DNA of 52,294 nucleotides, taken from positions 1 through 52,294 of the forward strand of contig JABVXU010000385.1 of NCBI GenBank assembly GCA_013365365.1, read 5' to 3'. The notes beneath the pieces were generated by a model. It had not been told where the DNA came from. It saw nothing but the letters and a program-made list of their open reading frames with translations, and made no database searches. Of the stretch, positions 1 through 11,892 are shown piece after piece. Within the stretch, counting starts at the first letter, position 1, and every line of letters starts with the position of its first letter. The DNA is from Cruorifilaria tuberocauda. Its lineage: Eukaryota > Nematoda > Chromadorea > Rhabditida > Onchocercidae. The position numbers and the translations under genes are program-made.

Positions 1-429
1 TTTTACAGCAGAGAATATTTGCGAATTTGGTCCGGATCTGCCAAGTTTTGCAGATCTGAAAAATTACCTGCGGGTGGAGAAGCCGCTCCACTTCCAGGTA
101 TTGGAAAGATATTTGAAAAACGCGGCTAATATTGTTAGTTTTTTTAATTTAGAGTTTATTTATACTCTATGTAAATTCTTATTATCTCTTAAGTACATGA
201 TAAAACTCTTAGCTCTTAAGTAAGAGTACGTGACAATTTTGAACGAATGATATAGTTTTTTCAGGTGTTCCCGGACCATTCGAGTCCCAGTTCTAGAGGA
301 GGGACCCGAATTGGTGTGAAGAAACTCACAGGCATTCCACATACTGGTCGTGAAAGATTTGCTGCAGAAATATCGGGAGCTCTCAATTGTCCCCGACACC
401 GACTCTTACAGAGCCATTCGAAATATTGA
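1..429 (+). CDS. 3' end of an unidentified gene (partial, at least two exons)
   Basis: Two GC-richer blocks are separated by an AT-rich intron. Exon A is 1-97, possibly starting at 9 after a tttacag acceptor. It ends at CAG with donor gtattg at 98. Exon B starts at 265 after a strong ttttttcag acceptor. The composition shift falls on these splice sites, which supports the strand and the boundaries. Reading exon A from GAG at 11-13 gives 29 open codons. The phase-0 junction leads into 54 more codons and a TGA at 427-429. The C-terminal part contains KKLTGIPHTGRERFAAEI, faintly like a helix-hairpin-helix, but the family is not recognised. A second frame in exon B (332-520) is also open and reads as a helical segment (VKDLLQKYRELSIVPDTD). 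It would need the weaker acceptor at 331, or the TGA at 317-319 is a disabling mutation. A decayed gene is therefore possible. Confidence 0.4.
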
Positions 430-1441
430 AGGGTCGGCAGAAAATGTCCAACAACAAAGCCAAAAAACTCAAAGACTTACTAACATGATCAAGCTTACAA
501 TCCTCCAATTTCAATTCTCAGTAGCTAAATGGCTTATGGTTATACTTCTGTTTTGATATTTTATTTTGTTCGTGAATTTTTTTTTGTTCTTTAAGGTTGC
601 GGCATGTTCCCAAAAGGTTTGAGACCCTGAAGGAATGCATGCATACATAGATTCTGATGATTTTTCGAACTGTTTTTGCCGATAGTAACGTTTACCGAAA
701 CGAATGTAACGCTTTTACTCTTGGATAGTTATCTAATTGATTAGCTAATTGGATGCTATTGAAAATATCGAATTAAAATAAAATTCTTTCAAAGTTCAAA
801 GAAAAGAATCTCAGGAAAGATACTAAATTAAATTTAAATTTATTAAGCTAAAATTTGTGCTTTAACGAATTTGTTCATTTGATGCTTTGCTTAAAAAATG
901 TGAAGTAATTATCTACTTGATTCCTAATTAGATCATAGTTAATTAAAATCACAAACTAAAAAGCAAATCATTTCAGATGTGTCAAAGTTTTTAAAGATGA
1001 AAAATTTTGAGAAATTCTTATGAAATTAACAAGCTTAAGTTAAATTTAGGAAAATAGAAAATCCGAAAATGTTAAAAAAGACTTTGAAAACTATATGAGT
1101 TGAAGTTATTAGCAATTTTAAGCAATCAAACCATTTCGAGAATTGCTAAATTGTACAAAGTAAATTAACAGTTAATACAACATTCTCCTAATTAAATGAA
1201 GCTAATAAAAAGCAAAGATGTCGAAAAAGTTATGCAGCTACTAACGATCCAGGATTTAAGTTTCTGTTTTGATAAAGAAATTATTGATACTATCATTGAG
1301 CTTTACGTTTCGAATTCAAACGATTCGTATTTTTAATTCGATAATAAAATTATCATCATTTTTATAGATTATTAATAATGAGAGATTATAGATGATGAGA
1401 GGAAGAAGATGAATGAAATAATTCATAGAAATTGCATCACA
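430..1441. other. AT-rich stretch, no supported gene
   Basis: Positions 430-620 stay somewhat GC-rich and could be 3' UTR of the upstream gene or a further exon. A TTCTTTAAG acceptor-like site precedes 596. From about 650 the sequence is plain AT-rich DNA. A 46-codon open frame at 1196-1336 (+) starts with ATG and reads plausibly, but that length is expected by chance here and it has no splice or homology support. Confidence 0.5.
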
Positions 1442-1547
1442 AAGAAACTTCACAATGTCAAAATTATTCGCATATCATTTTCACATGATTGATAACTATA
1501 CTAAAGTAATTATTGATTTCTACAATATCGTTATTGTGAAGTTTCTT
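1442..1547. repeat. 15-bp perfect inverted repeat, 76-bp spacer
   Basis: The arm aagaaacttcacaat at 1442-1456 has its exact reverse complement at 1533-1547. The spacer is AT-rich. This could be a small foldback (MITE-like) element or a hairpin-forming RNA. No clear target-site duplication or coding content is visible. Confidence 0.6.
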
Positions 1548-1781
1548 GCAAAAAATAACCGTAAACAAGTAAACAAGCGAAATAAAACAACTAACAGTTC
1601 TCCATTCGTACCATTCATCGTCTTCTTGAAGTAGCAAATGAAATGATTGTTACTTTACTATCCGATCACTCATTCCCCAGGTGATCTACCTGCCGCCTGA
1701 TCTATCATAGTCATTCCTTACTTGTATGATACCCAATGATATATGTCTCTGTATCACTGTATATATCTCTGTATGAATTCA

Positions 1782-2092
1782 ATCTGTCATCATATCACAA
1801 TGATTAACTTGTCTTTTTACTTTTTCTGTCGATCAAGCAGTAATTTTTACCCGCCAAAAAGGAAATCTCGGGATGTATCTTGACTCTCTCATGTTTGCCG
1901 TGATTTCCATCTTTCTGTCTTTAACATCTATTTCGTTTGCATAATATATCTCACAAAACTTTTTATCGAGTATAATTACTTCTATCATATCATAATGTTC
2001 ACCTTGCTAGTTGATCAAACGATAATTTACACTCGAAGAAAGAACTTTCGAGATGTTTCCAGATAACTCTTCATCATATGCAGTGAATGAAT
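1782..2092. repeat. Diverged direct duplication, about 110 bp
   Basis: Positions 1782-1902 and 1978-2092 share a colinear order of motifs: catatca-aatg, a tgatcaa-cg/ag-taattt block, a gaaa-tctcg/tttcgagatgt block, and a tg-cagtga or tgccgtga end. The copies lie about 195 bp apart and have many substitutions and small indels. No open frame spans both. It looks like an old tandem duplication of non-coding DNA. Confidence 0.4.
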
Positions 2093-4029
2093 AAATGGAG
2101 ATCAGAAGAGAAAGGTACCCGATATTGGAACAACTTTTTTTCTTTTTTTAATTCATCTCAAATAGTATGCAATTTTTTATTGGGAATTGATAACATAACT
2201 GATAATTATAGCTGAATTTTTCATTCGTTATATTACGTCATCTTTATTAATTATCTACATTTTGAATATGCATTGCTAATTAATTTCACTGAAAAATCGT
2301 TCTTTGAGTACTTGTCGATTTTTGTGGAAAAAATGAAATTATCTGATTATTTTTTCGTATGTTTAAATTAATCCAAATTTTAAACTTTTCATGCAATTAA
2401 TTATCTATCATTAATTAATAGCAACATTCTTTCGACTGATCATATAATCAAACCAAATAATTAAGCTAACAAACCCTTTCATTAGCAAAATTTCTTTGTC
2501 ATTCATTATTGTTGTAAATGCAAGAAGCTTAATGTTGTCTGTCGTTAGCATATTCTTAGTATGAAGATTGTTTTGTAGAATTTGTTCTAATATGTTATTT
2601 TTCCATCTTTTTAAACTTCTTTATTACAATTTAACCTGCCTTTTTGTGAATGTATTTTTTAATTACTTTCCAACGCATTGCTAGGGACTTCTGTATGTTG
2701 AGTGTACAAGAGGTTATTGGAGGTATAGCTATTAACCTAGATCACGATTACTTTCTGATTGATTGGTATTATTATAAGTTCGGAATAAAGCATTCGTGTC
2801 GTCTTATACGATCTGCAGCGAGCTCCATTTCACTCAACTCTATCACGTCTCAACGGTGTTCCGTTAAACCCAAATAAATTATTTGTTCATGAATCCCGAA
2901 TTTAAAAGCTTTCATGACAATTATTTAAAATTCGAAAATTCCACTCTTTTCTTCATCATTATCTTTGAAATTTGCTTTTTATAGTTTCTCAACCCAGAGT
3001 TTTTAGGCATCGAATGATATCGAAACTATGACTGATTCTTTCTGCAGTTGATTTTAAGAGAACCGTAAATTGGCGAACAAATCTATCAAAATTTCAACGA
3101 CACCAGATGAAACTGTATGTATTAATTACTATTTAACAAGTGATATTTCATAAATTGAAAAATTGTCAAAATATACTGTTGCAAAGAAAAGAAGCTTAGC
3201 TTAACCGTATTTGGATCTCGAATGAGATTTAAATCTTTTACGATGCTACCGATACAGGTTATAATATCATCTAAATTTTATTGGAAGCAGCGCTACTACA
3301 AAATCAAATTACTTTATTTGATAATAACAGACAGAGTAAACCGAAAGGAAAACATGCGAAACAAGAAACAGGAAAACAATTATCATAAATTTGATCGGTG
3401 AATATGAAAATACTAAACTCATAAGTTTTTCTTCACAACTTTCATCATGTCTTTTTCGTTTCTAATATGTATAAATCTGTGTTCCTTCAAGAAACACAAC
3501 TGCAAGTACATGCAAGCGAAATCTTCCACAAGCATATGCACAATAACGAGAACAGAAATAGAACCAACAACACAACCGTAAATAGAATGAACAGGTATTT
3601 AGATGAAAGGAAAAGCAAAAGAATAAAATATATTAAAATTTAAAAATATAAAATATTCTACTGACAAATTTCAGTTTAATACAGGAAGCGAATACGACAG
3701 AAGAATAAAAGAAAATAATGAATGGTCTATTCATCCATCAGTCAATGCTACAAGTATATTTTGAGGGATAATTTACAAGAAAAAAAAAAGTTAAAAATAG
3801 AAAAAACAAATTACAATCCATTGAGGAAGTGATACTGCAAGGAAAAAGTAATGCAAAATGCTTTAGCTATCCAATTCAGATAACTAAAAGAAAAGCTTCC
3901 ATAGATAGATAACTTTTTTTACCTACCAGAGCCTTCTTCTAATATTTCATGTAATATCTGGTGCATAGAAATAAGGATTAATAAAATTTGTAACTAAAAA
4001 TTATTTTTGAGTTCTCGAGAAAACTCTCG
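2093..4029. other. AT-rich intergenic DNA with one exon-like island
   Basis: The stretch is mostly featureless. The exception is a GC-richer island at about 2785-2870 inside a 75-codon open frame (2650-2877, +). On the minus strand the same island contains an ATG in good context (near 2826) followed by a gtataag donor-like site. The strand cannot be decided and no family is recognised, so it is not called as a gene. Confidence 0.4.
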
Positions 4030-4046
4030 ACAGTACCAAGAGATCA

Positions 4047-4126
4047 GGGTCAGGCGGGAACAGGGGGAACATTTCGAGCGGATCATTTGAGGGAGGGGTA
4101 TTAGGGCTGAGGGATGGGGCCGGGGG
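4047..4126 (+). other. G-rich island with predicted G-quadruplex
   Basis: In an otherwise AT-rich region, 4091-4126 carries six G-tracts of 3 to 5 G on the + strand (4091-4093, 4095-4098, 4104-4106, 4111-4113, 4116-4119, 4122-4126) with loops of 1 to 5 nt. This satisfies the usual G3+N1-7 quadruplex rule. Further tracts lie at 4047-4049 and 4063-4067. The island also falls in an open frame from 4011 rich in Gly and Ser. It sits about 150 bp before the candidate exons at 4274-4541, so it may be an exon, a 5' UTR or a promoter-proximal element. Confidence 0.6.
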
Positions 4127-4273
4127 AATTTTCCTACAAAATAATAGTAATATTTGATTGATACTATTGACTCTAAACGAGGAACAAAAGCGATGATTTA
4201 AGATAATTATTTACTAATAAGCAATTCTCATTTAATAATGCTAACGATTTATCTGCAGATTATATGAGATGCA

Positions 4274-4541
4274 ATGTCGGATAGCAGCACAAGGATATCC
4301 GGTACAACCGGCTGGAGGACCGGGATATTGCAAACAAAAGTATAAGATTCAATTACCTCTTTAGTCAGCAGGAGAAAAGAGAAGATCAAGAATAGATTAT
4401 CATGTACAATTAATTGATAGAATCATTTTAATGGATTAATGAAAATAACGCGATACGGCATTTATGGCCAGGTGCGAGAGCTGTTGCGAAACGTTTATCG
4501 AGTTCAGATGAAACGAGAAGTATTGGAAAAGCATGGCCAAG
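4274..4541 (+). CDS. Candidate small spliced gene, unidentified
   Basis: Two blocks of about 47-50% GC stand out from the background. The first exon follows an atctgcag acceptor (4257-4258, possibly a trans-splice site). It begins with ATG at 4274 and gives 22 codons (MSDSSTRISGTTGW...) up to a gtataag donor at 4340. The second block has two phase-0 acceptors, at about 4416 (tgatag) or 4471 (ggccag). Both give the same frame through VRELLRNVYRVQMKREVLEK to a donor at 4542 in phase 1. A strong tttctttcag acceptor before 5301 could continue it in phase. The second block alone also reads from ATG 4439 to a stop at 4585. No family is recognised, and the evidence is only composition plus splice sites. 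Confidence 0.25.
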
Positions 4542-4729
4542 GTTATTTTTTCGTACTTAAATTACTACTATCATTAGGAGACTAAAGAAAATAGTGTATC
4601 GAAATTTATGCAAATGACAAAAATATGGAAATAAAAACAGACGATTCACTTAAGAATGATAATGATTTATTTTAAGATAAAACATAAAAACACATACAGT
4701 CATAAAATCTTATTCATTAATCATAGTAA

Positions 4730-7543
4730 TTAATTGATAATGTCACATAATGTCTTCCACTGGTTGAGATGATTAAAGATCTTGTGTAACATGGTTAGTT
4801 TTAAATCTTTACTTTTCGGACTCCATTTAATTTCTTCATTGAATCTTGTTAACATGGATAAGAGGCAAAAATAAAGGTTTAAAATTATCCATGTTTCAGA
4901 AGAATCACACTTTTTATGAATCATACTTTTTAATTTAATAAATTTTGAATTTACTATTTCCTAGCTTATCATTTCTAGTTCATAATATAGCTCTCATCTT
5001 CTCTTTTTCATTTTTTTCAATTTTGTTAAATTTATTAACTTCTTTTTTCTTTTCCGCAATGATTACAATATTCCATGGTAATTGTATTATCACCAATATT
5101 AGTTGTTGCTTTTGTAATTTTACACGCTTGCTTTAAAATGAAACTTTTTTTAAATAATTGCAAAGTTAGCAACTGAACAACGAATGAAATTAGTTGTACT
5201 GAATTATTTTATTGTTTATAAAAATACAAAATTAATAATATCACTTCAAATGAATCATCTAGTTTGTCACAATTTTTCTCTTTTCATTCTTTTCTTTCAG
5301 TATTTTCGGTTTATGAATCATACAAGGAAACGATTGATATAATATGTTTATTTTATATTTGATCAAGAAGGAAAATCAATTTAAAAAAGTAATCATTAGG
5401 CTTGTTTGATCACTTTGAAGAAAATCGTAATTGTTTGTTGTTTGGAAGAAGAAAGGATGGATTATAGAAACAAACATTACTTCTTCATGCATTCTAATAA
5501 ATCTACACAAAGTGGGCTGACAGTTAATGGAAGTGAGGAAAGGTTGTAATCGCTTGTGGAGAAACGTTTGCGGATTATTGATTGTTCCCGGAAATTCTTG
5601 CAGAATTATCAAAATTGATACTAATAAGGATGATGTTTTTACGTGCTTGATATCGTCCACTGCTCTGAATAAACGATCGATCTGTAATTTGAGATTATTC
5701 ATTATGTAAAACCTACACCTTTCCCTTTTTCCTTCCTCTTTTAGTTTCATGAAGTTATCATCAAAATGCTAAATGTTTAAAATCAGAGGTCATTTTGTTG
5801 TGGAATAAAAGATTGCATCGGAAAACTTTCTATTTGACATTCCATTATTGGATTATGCAGGAAGCATTTTACTGATAACTTTTTCAATAAATTCAAAATA
5901 GCCTTGGGGAATCTAGCAAGTGATCTGTGAGGTGGTATTCCCTTCACAGTGATTATATCTGAAAATCCAAGCGCAACTTAATTTGACTATCAGAAAGAAA
6001 AGAGAGAAAAGATGATTGATAAAGCCAGGTATGCAGTTTATAACATGGATCGTACAATCAATACCATTTCTTATCTTTCTGCTCTTATCAAGACAAGTAA
6101 CTTATTATCATCATATTACTCTTATCAGGAGAGGTAAGTGATCCACGAAAATCCAAGCATAACTTAATTTGATTATCAGAAAGAAAAGACAAGAAATACC
6201 TGCAAGGTGCAACACGGATCGTACGGTCATCACTGACTATCACTCTGCTGTTACCAAGACAGGTACCTTCTTATCACCTTACTCTTATCAAGAGAGGTAG
6301 GTGATCAGCTTACGGGTCAGATATCATCATCAAACGATCAGTCGGGTAAACGGTACACCCATCATATCACCTTGATACCGATCACCTCTCCTGATAGACT
6401 ATAGTGCACCAAGCGGTATTCTCAACAAATGATGGGACGTAATATTTTCCACTCACCATCTTCCCTATCCAATCTTTCCACTATCTTAACGCCATCCATC
6501 AACGTGTCTGCAACATGTTATTACAAGTTCTCATACATCTTTTTATCTCTCTCTATCTCTTCTGCACATGTGAAACACCGATTTCATTTCAAAATATTTC
6601 TCAAAATTTGATAAATCTACTAAATCCTTTTAGAATACTCTCTTAAGTTAAAAATATATCAGTGTTATTGTTGCTATTGTTATTATCATTATTGTTATCA
6701 CATTGTCAGTACTCAGAATATTATTATTAATTTATTGATATTATTAATATCATTGTTGATATAAGATTGATAGCTAATATCAGTTAGCAACTTTTTTGCA
6801 AAAATATCTCATTATACTGTAAATCATATATGTACATGACTATATGGCTTTTTACCGTTTTTAATTCAAGACTTGTATTAATTAATTAATTAATTAAAAG
6901 TGAGAGAGAACTCCACTTCTGCTTGAAGTTTAAATGAAAAATTTTACATTAATCTGATAAGCTCTTATTGCTTCTAAATATCTCTCTCTCTCCCTTAGCT
7001 CTTATCTCTCTCCATTCCAAAATACATGCTATCCTTACTATCCGACCATTCAACAATTCATACATGAGGAGCGATTCGCTGAATCAGCAGCTAGCACCAC
7101 CTCAGCAATCAGCTTCATCACCATCACTACTTACTATTATCATTATCATTATCATTATCATCATGCATTTATCATCACTATTGCTCTTATTGTTGATGGC
7201 GGAACTTCATTTTTCCCTTCAAATGCTTTATTTGCTTCTTTTTTTACTTAATTTTTCTTTTCGTTTTCTTCTCTTTTTACCTGTACTTTCATTTGAAATT
7301 TTTCTCAAAATAATATTTTCTTCATAGCAAAATTTGCATAAAATACAGTTAATCCACCTGTCCATGTTCTTTTCAGTTATATTTTCATATCTTTTTAGAA
7401 TTTTCGATATAGCACAGGTGGATGTCAACCACATTGAAGGTAAATTAAGCAGAAAGAGTTGAAATTCTTTAGCCATATGCGATAGATATTTGAAGCAAGC
7501 ATTACAGGCATTCGAAAGTTCTTTATCACCCGTTGAAAATTTC
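4730..7543 (-). CDS. Candidate multi-exon gene of unknown function
   Basis: Two of the longest non-repetitive open frames outside the BAHD1-like gene lie on the minus strand here. Exon 1 is 7281-7543: 87 codons between a ctgtcag acceptor and an ACAG/gtaaaa donor. It is rich in Cys (CNAC near its start, CILCKFC near its end). Exon 2 is 5481-5681, or from ATG 5702: 67-74 codons between an attacag acceptor and a gtaatg donor, with a hydrophobic helix (SSLLVSILIILQEF). A possible last exon runs from 4909 to a stop at 4730-4732 (...WSPKSKDLKLTMLHKIF...) and is phase-compatible with exon 2. The phase between exons 1 and 2 works only with a weak acceptor near 5742, so an exon may be missing. The whole is helical in character, with no recognised domain. 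Confidence 0.33.
5961..6308. repeat. Imperfect tandem duplication, about 186-bp unit
   Basis: Copy 1 (5961-6146) and copy 2 (6147-about 6308) both open with gaaaatccaagc, then aacttaattt and atcagaaagaaaag. They share ggatcgtac and both end in a gagaggta-gtgatc motif. Copy 2 is shorter through internal deletions. The terminal motif of each copy (6123-6143 and 6286-6306) is matched in inverted orientation by gatcacctctcctgata at 6380-6396. The block can therefore fold back on itself. It is GC-richer than its surroundings and has no supported coding frame. Confidence 0.75.
7134..7163. repeat. ATTATC microsatellite
   Basis: A short run of attatc/catt units within a low-complexity T-rich stretch. 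It accounts for the long Ile, Leu and Ser-rich open frame around 6968-7327, which is not a gene. Confidence 0.8.
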
Positions 7544-10500
7544 CTGACAGATGATCAATAATGGGGTTATCTTTAACACCGGATATTTTTGGCTTATGTT
7601 TTGTTAGCCAACATTTTGGGTTCTTTATGCATTCTACTCAAGCAAGTCTTATATGTTCTTCCGAAATTTCTTAATCAATTTCCAAATATACTAATTTATT
7701 TTCAGCAATGTATCTATTAAACTTTTTTCTTTTTTACTTCCAGTCGTTCACTTGTAAAATGGAATTAATAAGGAAGACATCGTATTTTTTTTGGTATTTT
7801 TAATTTTGTATTTGGGTGAAGTTTGAGTTGAAAAGTTTAAAGAAGGAAAACATGTATGATACTATTTCACTTTAATCTTTACACTTTTATTCTTCACTTA
7901 TTTTGTCGTACAAAATTATTTTCCGTTTCCCAAAATGTAACTTTTCTTTTCGGTTCTTTTTTTGCCTGAAACTATGTTTTGTTGCTATGGGTAACCATTT
8001 ACTATGCTTCTAAAACCGTAGTTATTGTTCTTCTTTCCTTTAGTATTTATTCTTTTCCTATTTGCTTTTCTTAGAAATTTCTTCTTAATATCATAATTAA
8101 ATTTACAGTTATTTTGTAACTGTTTGAAGTAATTGTAAAATAGCTTAAATTACTTTAATATAAAATTGAATACCAGTATGTTATCAGTATGTCCCATTTC
8201 TTAGTATTGACAAAATCAAGCCAAGCATTAATTGGTACTATCGAATTGGTAACTGATAATATTTTGCCATGTATTAATGCTCTCCAATCGACTGCTATAT
8301 ACTTTTTCATTTGTACATCTTATCACATTTTTCAATCCTCAGCCTTAACTATTGAATTGTTATAGTTAACATAGATTCAATTATTTCTAAGCTTAATCAG
8401 AAGCTGTTTAATTGAAAATGATTTGACAATTATACTAAAGTCATTGTTCAAAAAAACTTCAAAATAAACCTATCGATAAATTATCAGGTCAAGTGGAAGG
8501 TGAATAATTCAGATAATTGTTTTGTTTTCATCATAAATACAATTTAAAGGAATGATAAGCGCTGAGATAATCTTTTAGATTGATAAGAGAATTTTGAAAA
8601 TCTCTGCTTACTTATGCCAGATTGGGTAATAAATAGGCATTAGTAAAAAGTTGACTGTAATTAGTTTCGATAAAATAATTTTTTAGCTTTTTATTCCGAC
8701 CAAGGAAAAGAACTAACCAATTTCACAGTTATTTTTCGACTGAGAGTAAATGAGGTTGATATCATATCTGCAGAAATAGTTTATTTCTTCTAACTGTACA
8801 ATCAATCAATCAATCACGATTAGAACGATGTTTTGTTTTGTTAGTTTTGGGATAGTTTTGCTTTTTGAGGTAATTGAAATGTGGCGTGATGGATTAAATG
8901 AACCATATAATGTTTGAAAAAATTGGACTTGTGTGAAATTTGTGTCAAAATTATAAATTATCGCCCTTTTTTCTTTCTCTCTCTCTCTCTCTTTTTCACT
9001 GTTTCTCCCTCTATTTCCTCTTTCTCTCTCTCTTTCTCAGTAAATGATAAGATCAGTGAAGTGAAATATTTCGCATAATTTCAAGCATATTTCATCTTGA
9101 AAAAAAAAAATAACTCTGAGTAAATTAGAATGAGTTGAAACTTAAACATAGAAGTCGAATATCTGTACAAATTTGAAATATACAAATGAATTTAAGTAAA
9201 TTAAATGAATGCTGGAATGATAGAAGGAAACTGTACACATGGATACTGTACACATACTAATTTTACGGTTCTATAAATATGAAATATAAACGTATAGACG
9301 TTAGTATGGAAAAAAAAAGTGAATATTAAAGTAAATTAGTAAATTCTAATTTCGAAGCTAAATTGAAGTAAATCAATAAATTTTAATTTCGAGGCTAAAT
9401 TTTGGAAGTGTCAAACTTTTCAGAATATAGCTCAATTCGTAAAAATTTCCTCTCTACTTCAAATTATTCTCCATTTTTCTCAATATTTTCATTTCATTTT
9501 TTTCTTTTTTCATTTCTAATAATTGATATTTTTTGAAGAATGGAATTTTTTAATGTATTTGAACAATGCATAAATGATTCATTGAAAATGACAATATGAC
9601 AATTTTTACTGCGAAATTTCCTTTTCTTTTTTTTTATTTCTTTCTCGAAAAATTCATTTCAATTTGTGGAAGTAAATGAATGGTTGTATTTCTTTATAGC
9701 TACCAATGAAATTTGACTTGAACGAACATTTTTCAACAATTGAAAACCTGCTTGATTGAAAAGAAGCAACAATTAGCTGGTGGTCGGAGAAAGAAGAGAA
9801 GATAAAGCATTTTAGAAATAAAAATATCTAATTTCGAATCATCTGCAACTTATCAGGAGAATTTGTTAAGCATGAAAAAATAGTTTAATTTAATCAATTC
9901 AAACTTATAATAATAAATCATGAATTAAAAAAAATGCACTTCTTCAAAAATCATCAATACTATAACAGAAATGGGAAGTATTTCTGAGTATGAAATAATT
10001 GGAAATTAATTAAATAAATTATTTATTAAATAAAATATATTAAATAAATAAATTATGCTGCACATGAATAAATCATGGTTTTTGAAATTTCAAAATTAAA
10101 ACTTGTCGTTTTCCTAAATTTCACCATTTATTATTTTTACAGTTATTGTTACCAGCGAATTATAATCACTCATATTACAATTATCTTTATCAGTGAGTTA
10201 AGATTATTCATGTTACAATTATTTTTATCAGTGGAATTAAGATTATCTATCTGGTAATCAACCTGATAATGAATCTGATAATCATTTTTATTGATTTTTC
10301 CTTGTTGTTAGCATTTCTTTTTAGAAACTACGAATTTCTCGTTTTTCTATTTTGAAAAATTACAAGATTTTTCTTCCCTCCTTTTCTTTTCTCTTCTTTT
10401 GGAAGTATCAATATCAGTATCGGTATCAGTTCAGTATCAGTGTTTTTATTTCTCTTTTCTTCTCTCTTTATCTCTTCTTATCTTTCTCTCTCCCAACAAA

Positions 10501-11226
10501 TTTTTGCAATTATGAAATTAAAAAGTTGCAAATTTTTCTTTCAAAATTAATTATTTTCGTTTTTTTCTTCCAATGAATGTTTCGTTTCCCTTCCTTTTTC
10601 CCCCTCTGTCACTAAATTTCATTATCGTCCATGTAAATAAAATTTTTTAAAGTTTCAAAATTTCGTTCTTTCCTGCTATAATTTTCTCCTTTTCCTTTTG
10701 TTGTTCAAAAAAGAAAATCAATAATGATTAATTAGCATGTAATTCTTATTGTTGTAGTAATATTAATAGAAATTCAATGAAAAAGAACTTAGAAATGAAC
10801 TTTGCTTGAATTCAATTTTGCAATGCTCCAATTTATTATTAAAAATGATAGGCTAACTCGAAGGATTATCATTTTTTTTTTAATTTTCCATCAAAGCTTC
10901 TTTTTATTTTTGAATTTTCGTTTAATTAATTAAAATCTTTGATTATTTGATGTAATTAATTCAAAAGAAATGTTTGTTTAACTTATGTGTCATTGATTTC
11001 AATGCCTCTGGTTTTTATCATCAATTTTAGTGACGTTTTGCCTGATGGATACAGGTGGAGTGATAATATTTCGCCCTTTAATCTTCCTCTTCTCAAATTT
11101 TAAATTCAAGATTCATTAAGTTCTATCGAATCGAAAACTTTTTTGAGAGCGAAAGATACTTTTGCGATGGCTTCAGGGAAAGATGTGAAGGGGTGTTTCT
11201 TTTGGTCAACAACAACGTTTTAAGAG
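7544..11226. other. AT-rich intergenic DNA
   Basis: No supported gene. A CT-rich microsatellite runs from 8964 to 9039. A short run of atcagt units lies near 10408-10441. Just before the minisatellite, 11060-11285 (+) has an open frame of about 46 codons without an ATG that reads plausibly (KFYRIENFFESERYFCDG...), but it lacks a good acceptor and ends at the first repeat unit. Confidence 0.5.
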
Positions 11227-11556
11227 GATACTGTTAGCATATCAAAGTGATACTGTTAGCATATCAAAGTGATACTGTTAGCATATCAAAGTGATACTGT
11301 TAGCAGGTCAAAGTGATACTGTTAGCATATCAAAGTGATACTGTTAGCATATCAAAGTGATACTGTTAGCATGTCAAAGTGATACCGTTAGCATGTTAAA
11401 GTGACACCGTTAGCATATCAAAGTGATACTGTTAGCAGGTCAAAGTGATACTGTTAGCAGGTCAAAGTGATACTGTCAGCATATCAAAGTGATACTGTTA
11501 GCAGGTCAAAGTGATACTGTTAGCATATCAAAGTGATACTGTTAGCATCTCGAGGT
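11227..11556 (+). repeat. 22-bp minisatellite, 15 copies
   Basis: Fifteen uninterrupted 22-bp units run head to tail, with consensus gatactgttagcatatcaaa plus gt. Most variation sits at unit positions 14-15: atatc in eight copies, aggtc in copies 4, 10, 11 and 13, atgtc or atgtt in 7 and 8, and a decayed last copy. Copies 8 and 9 also share C changes in the 5' half. A degenerate sixteenth unit may follow. The unit is not a multiple of three, so the array is not coding. High similarity between copies implies recent or ongoing expansion. Confidence 0.98.
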
Positions 11557-11892
11557 ATACTATTGGCGAGTAAGTGAGCAGTTTTTGTTTACTTTTACGT
11601 GACAATTCAACCATTCCAAATCTCCTTTCATCTCTCCCTTCCTTCCCTCCTAACTTCCCTTTCATTCCTTGTTCACTCCAAAAAAGAAAGATTGAAATCG
11701 ATGACGCAAAAAAATGTGAATTGAGGGAGAGAAAGAGAAGAAGAGAAGGGCGGAAAAAAGAAAGAGAGAGAGAGGGAGAGAGAGAAGAAAGGACCCAAAG
11801 ATCGGAGATCGTTTGCCTGAAAATGTGTGTATGTGAAGTGAGCTCCGCAATTAGCATTGGTAACGAAGAATTGATCCGATAGCGCCAATATT

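Noticed and set aside
6968..7327. 119-codon plus-strand open frame rich in Leu, Ile, Phe and Ser
   Set aside because: It runs through a pyrimidine-rich, ATTATC microsatellite stretch; its length is explained by low complexity.
11574..11882. Overlapping 102-codon (+) and 109-codon (-) frames
   Set aside because: Both depend on a GA/CT-rich low-complexity patch; neither has convincing splice sites or a sensible protein composition.
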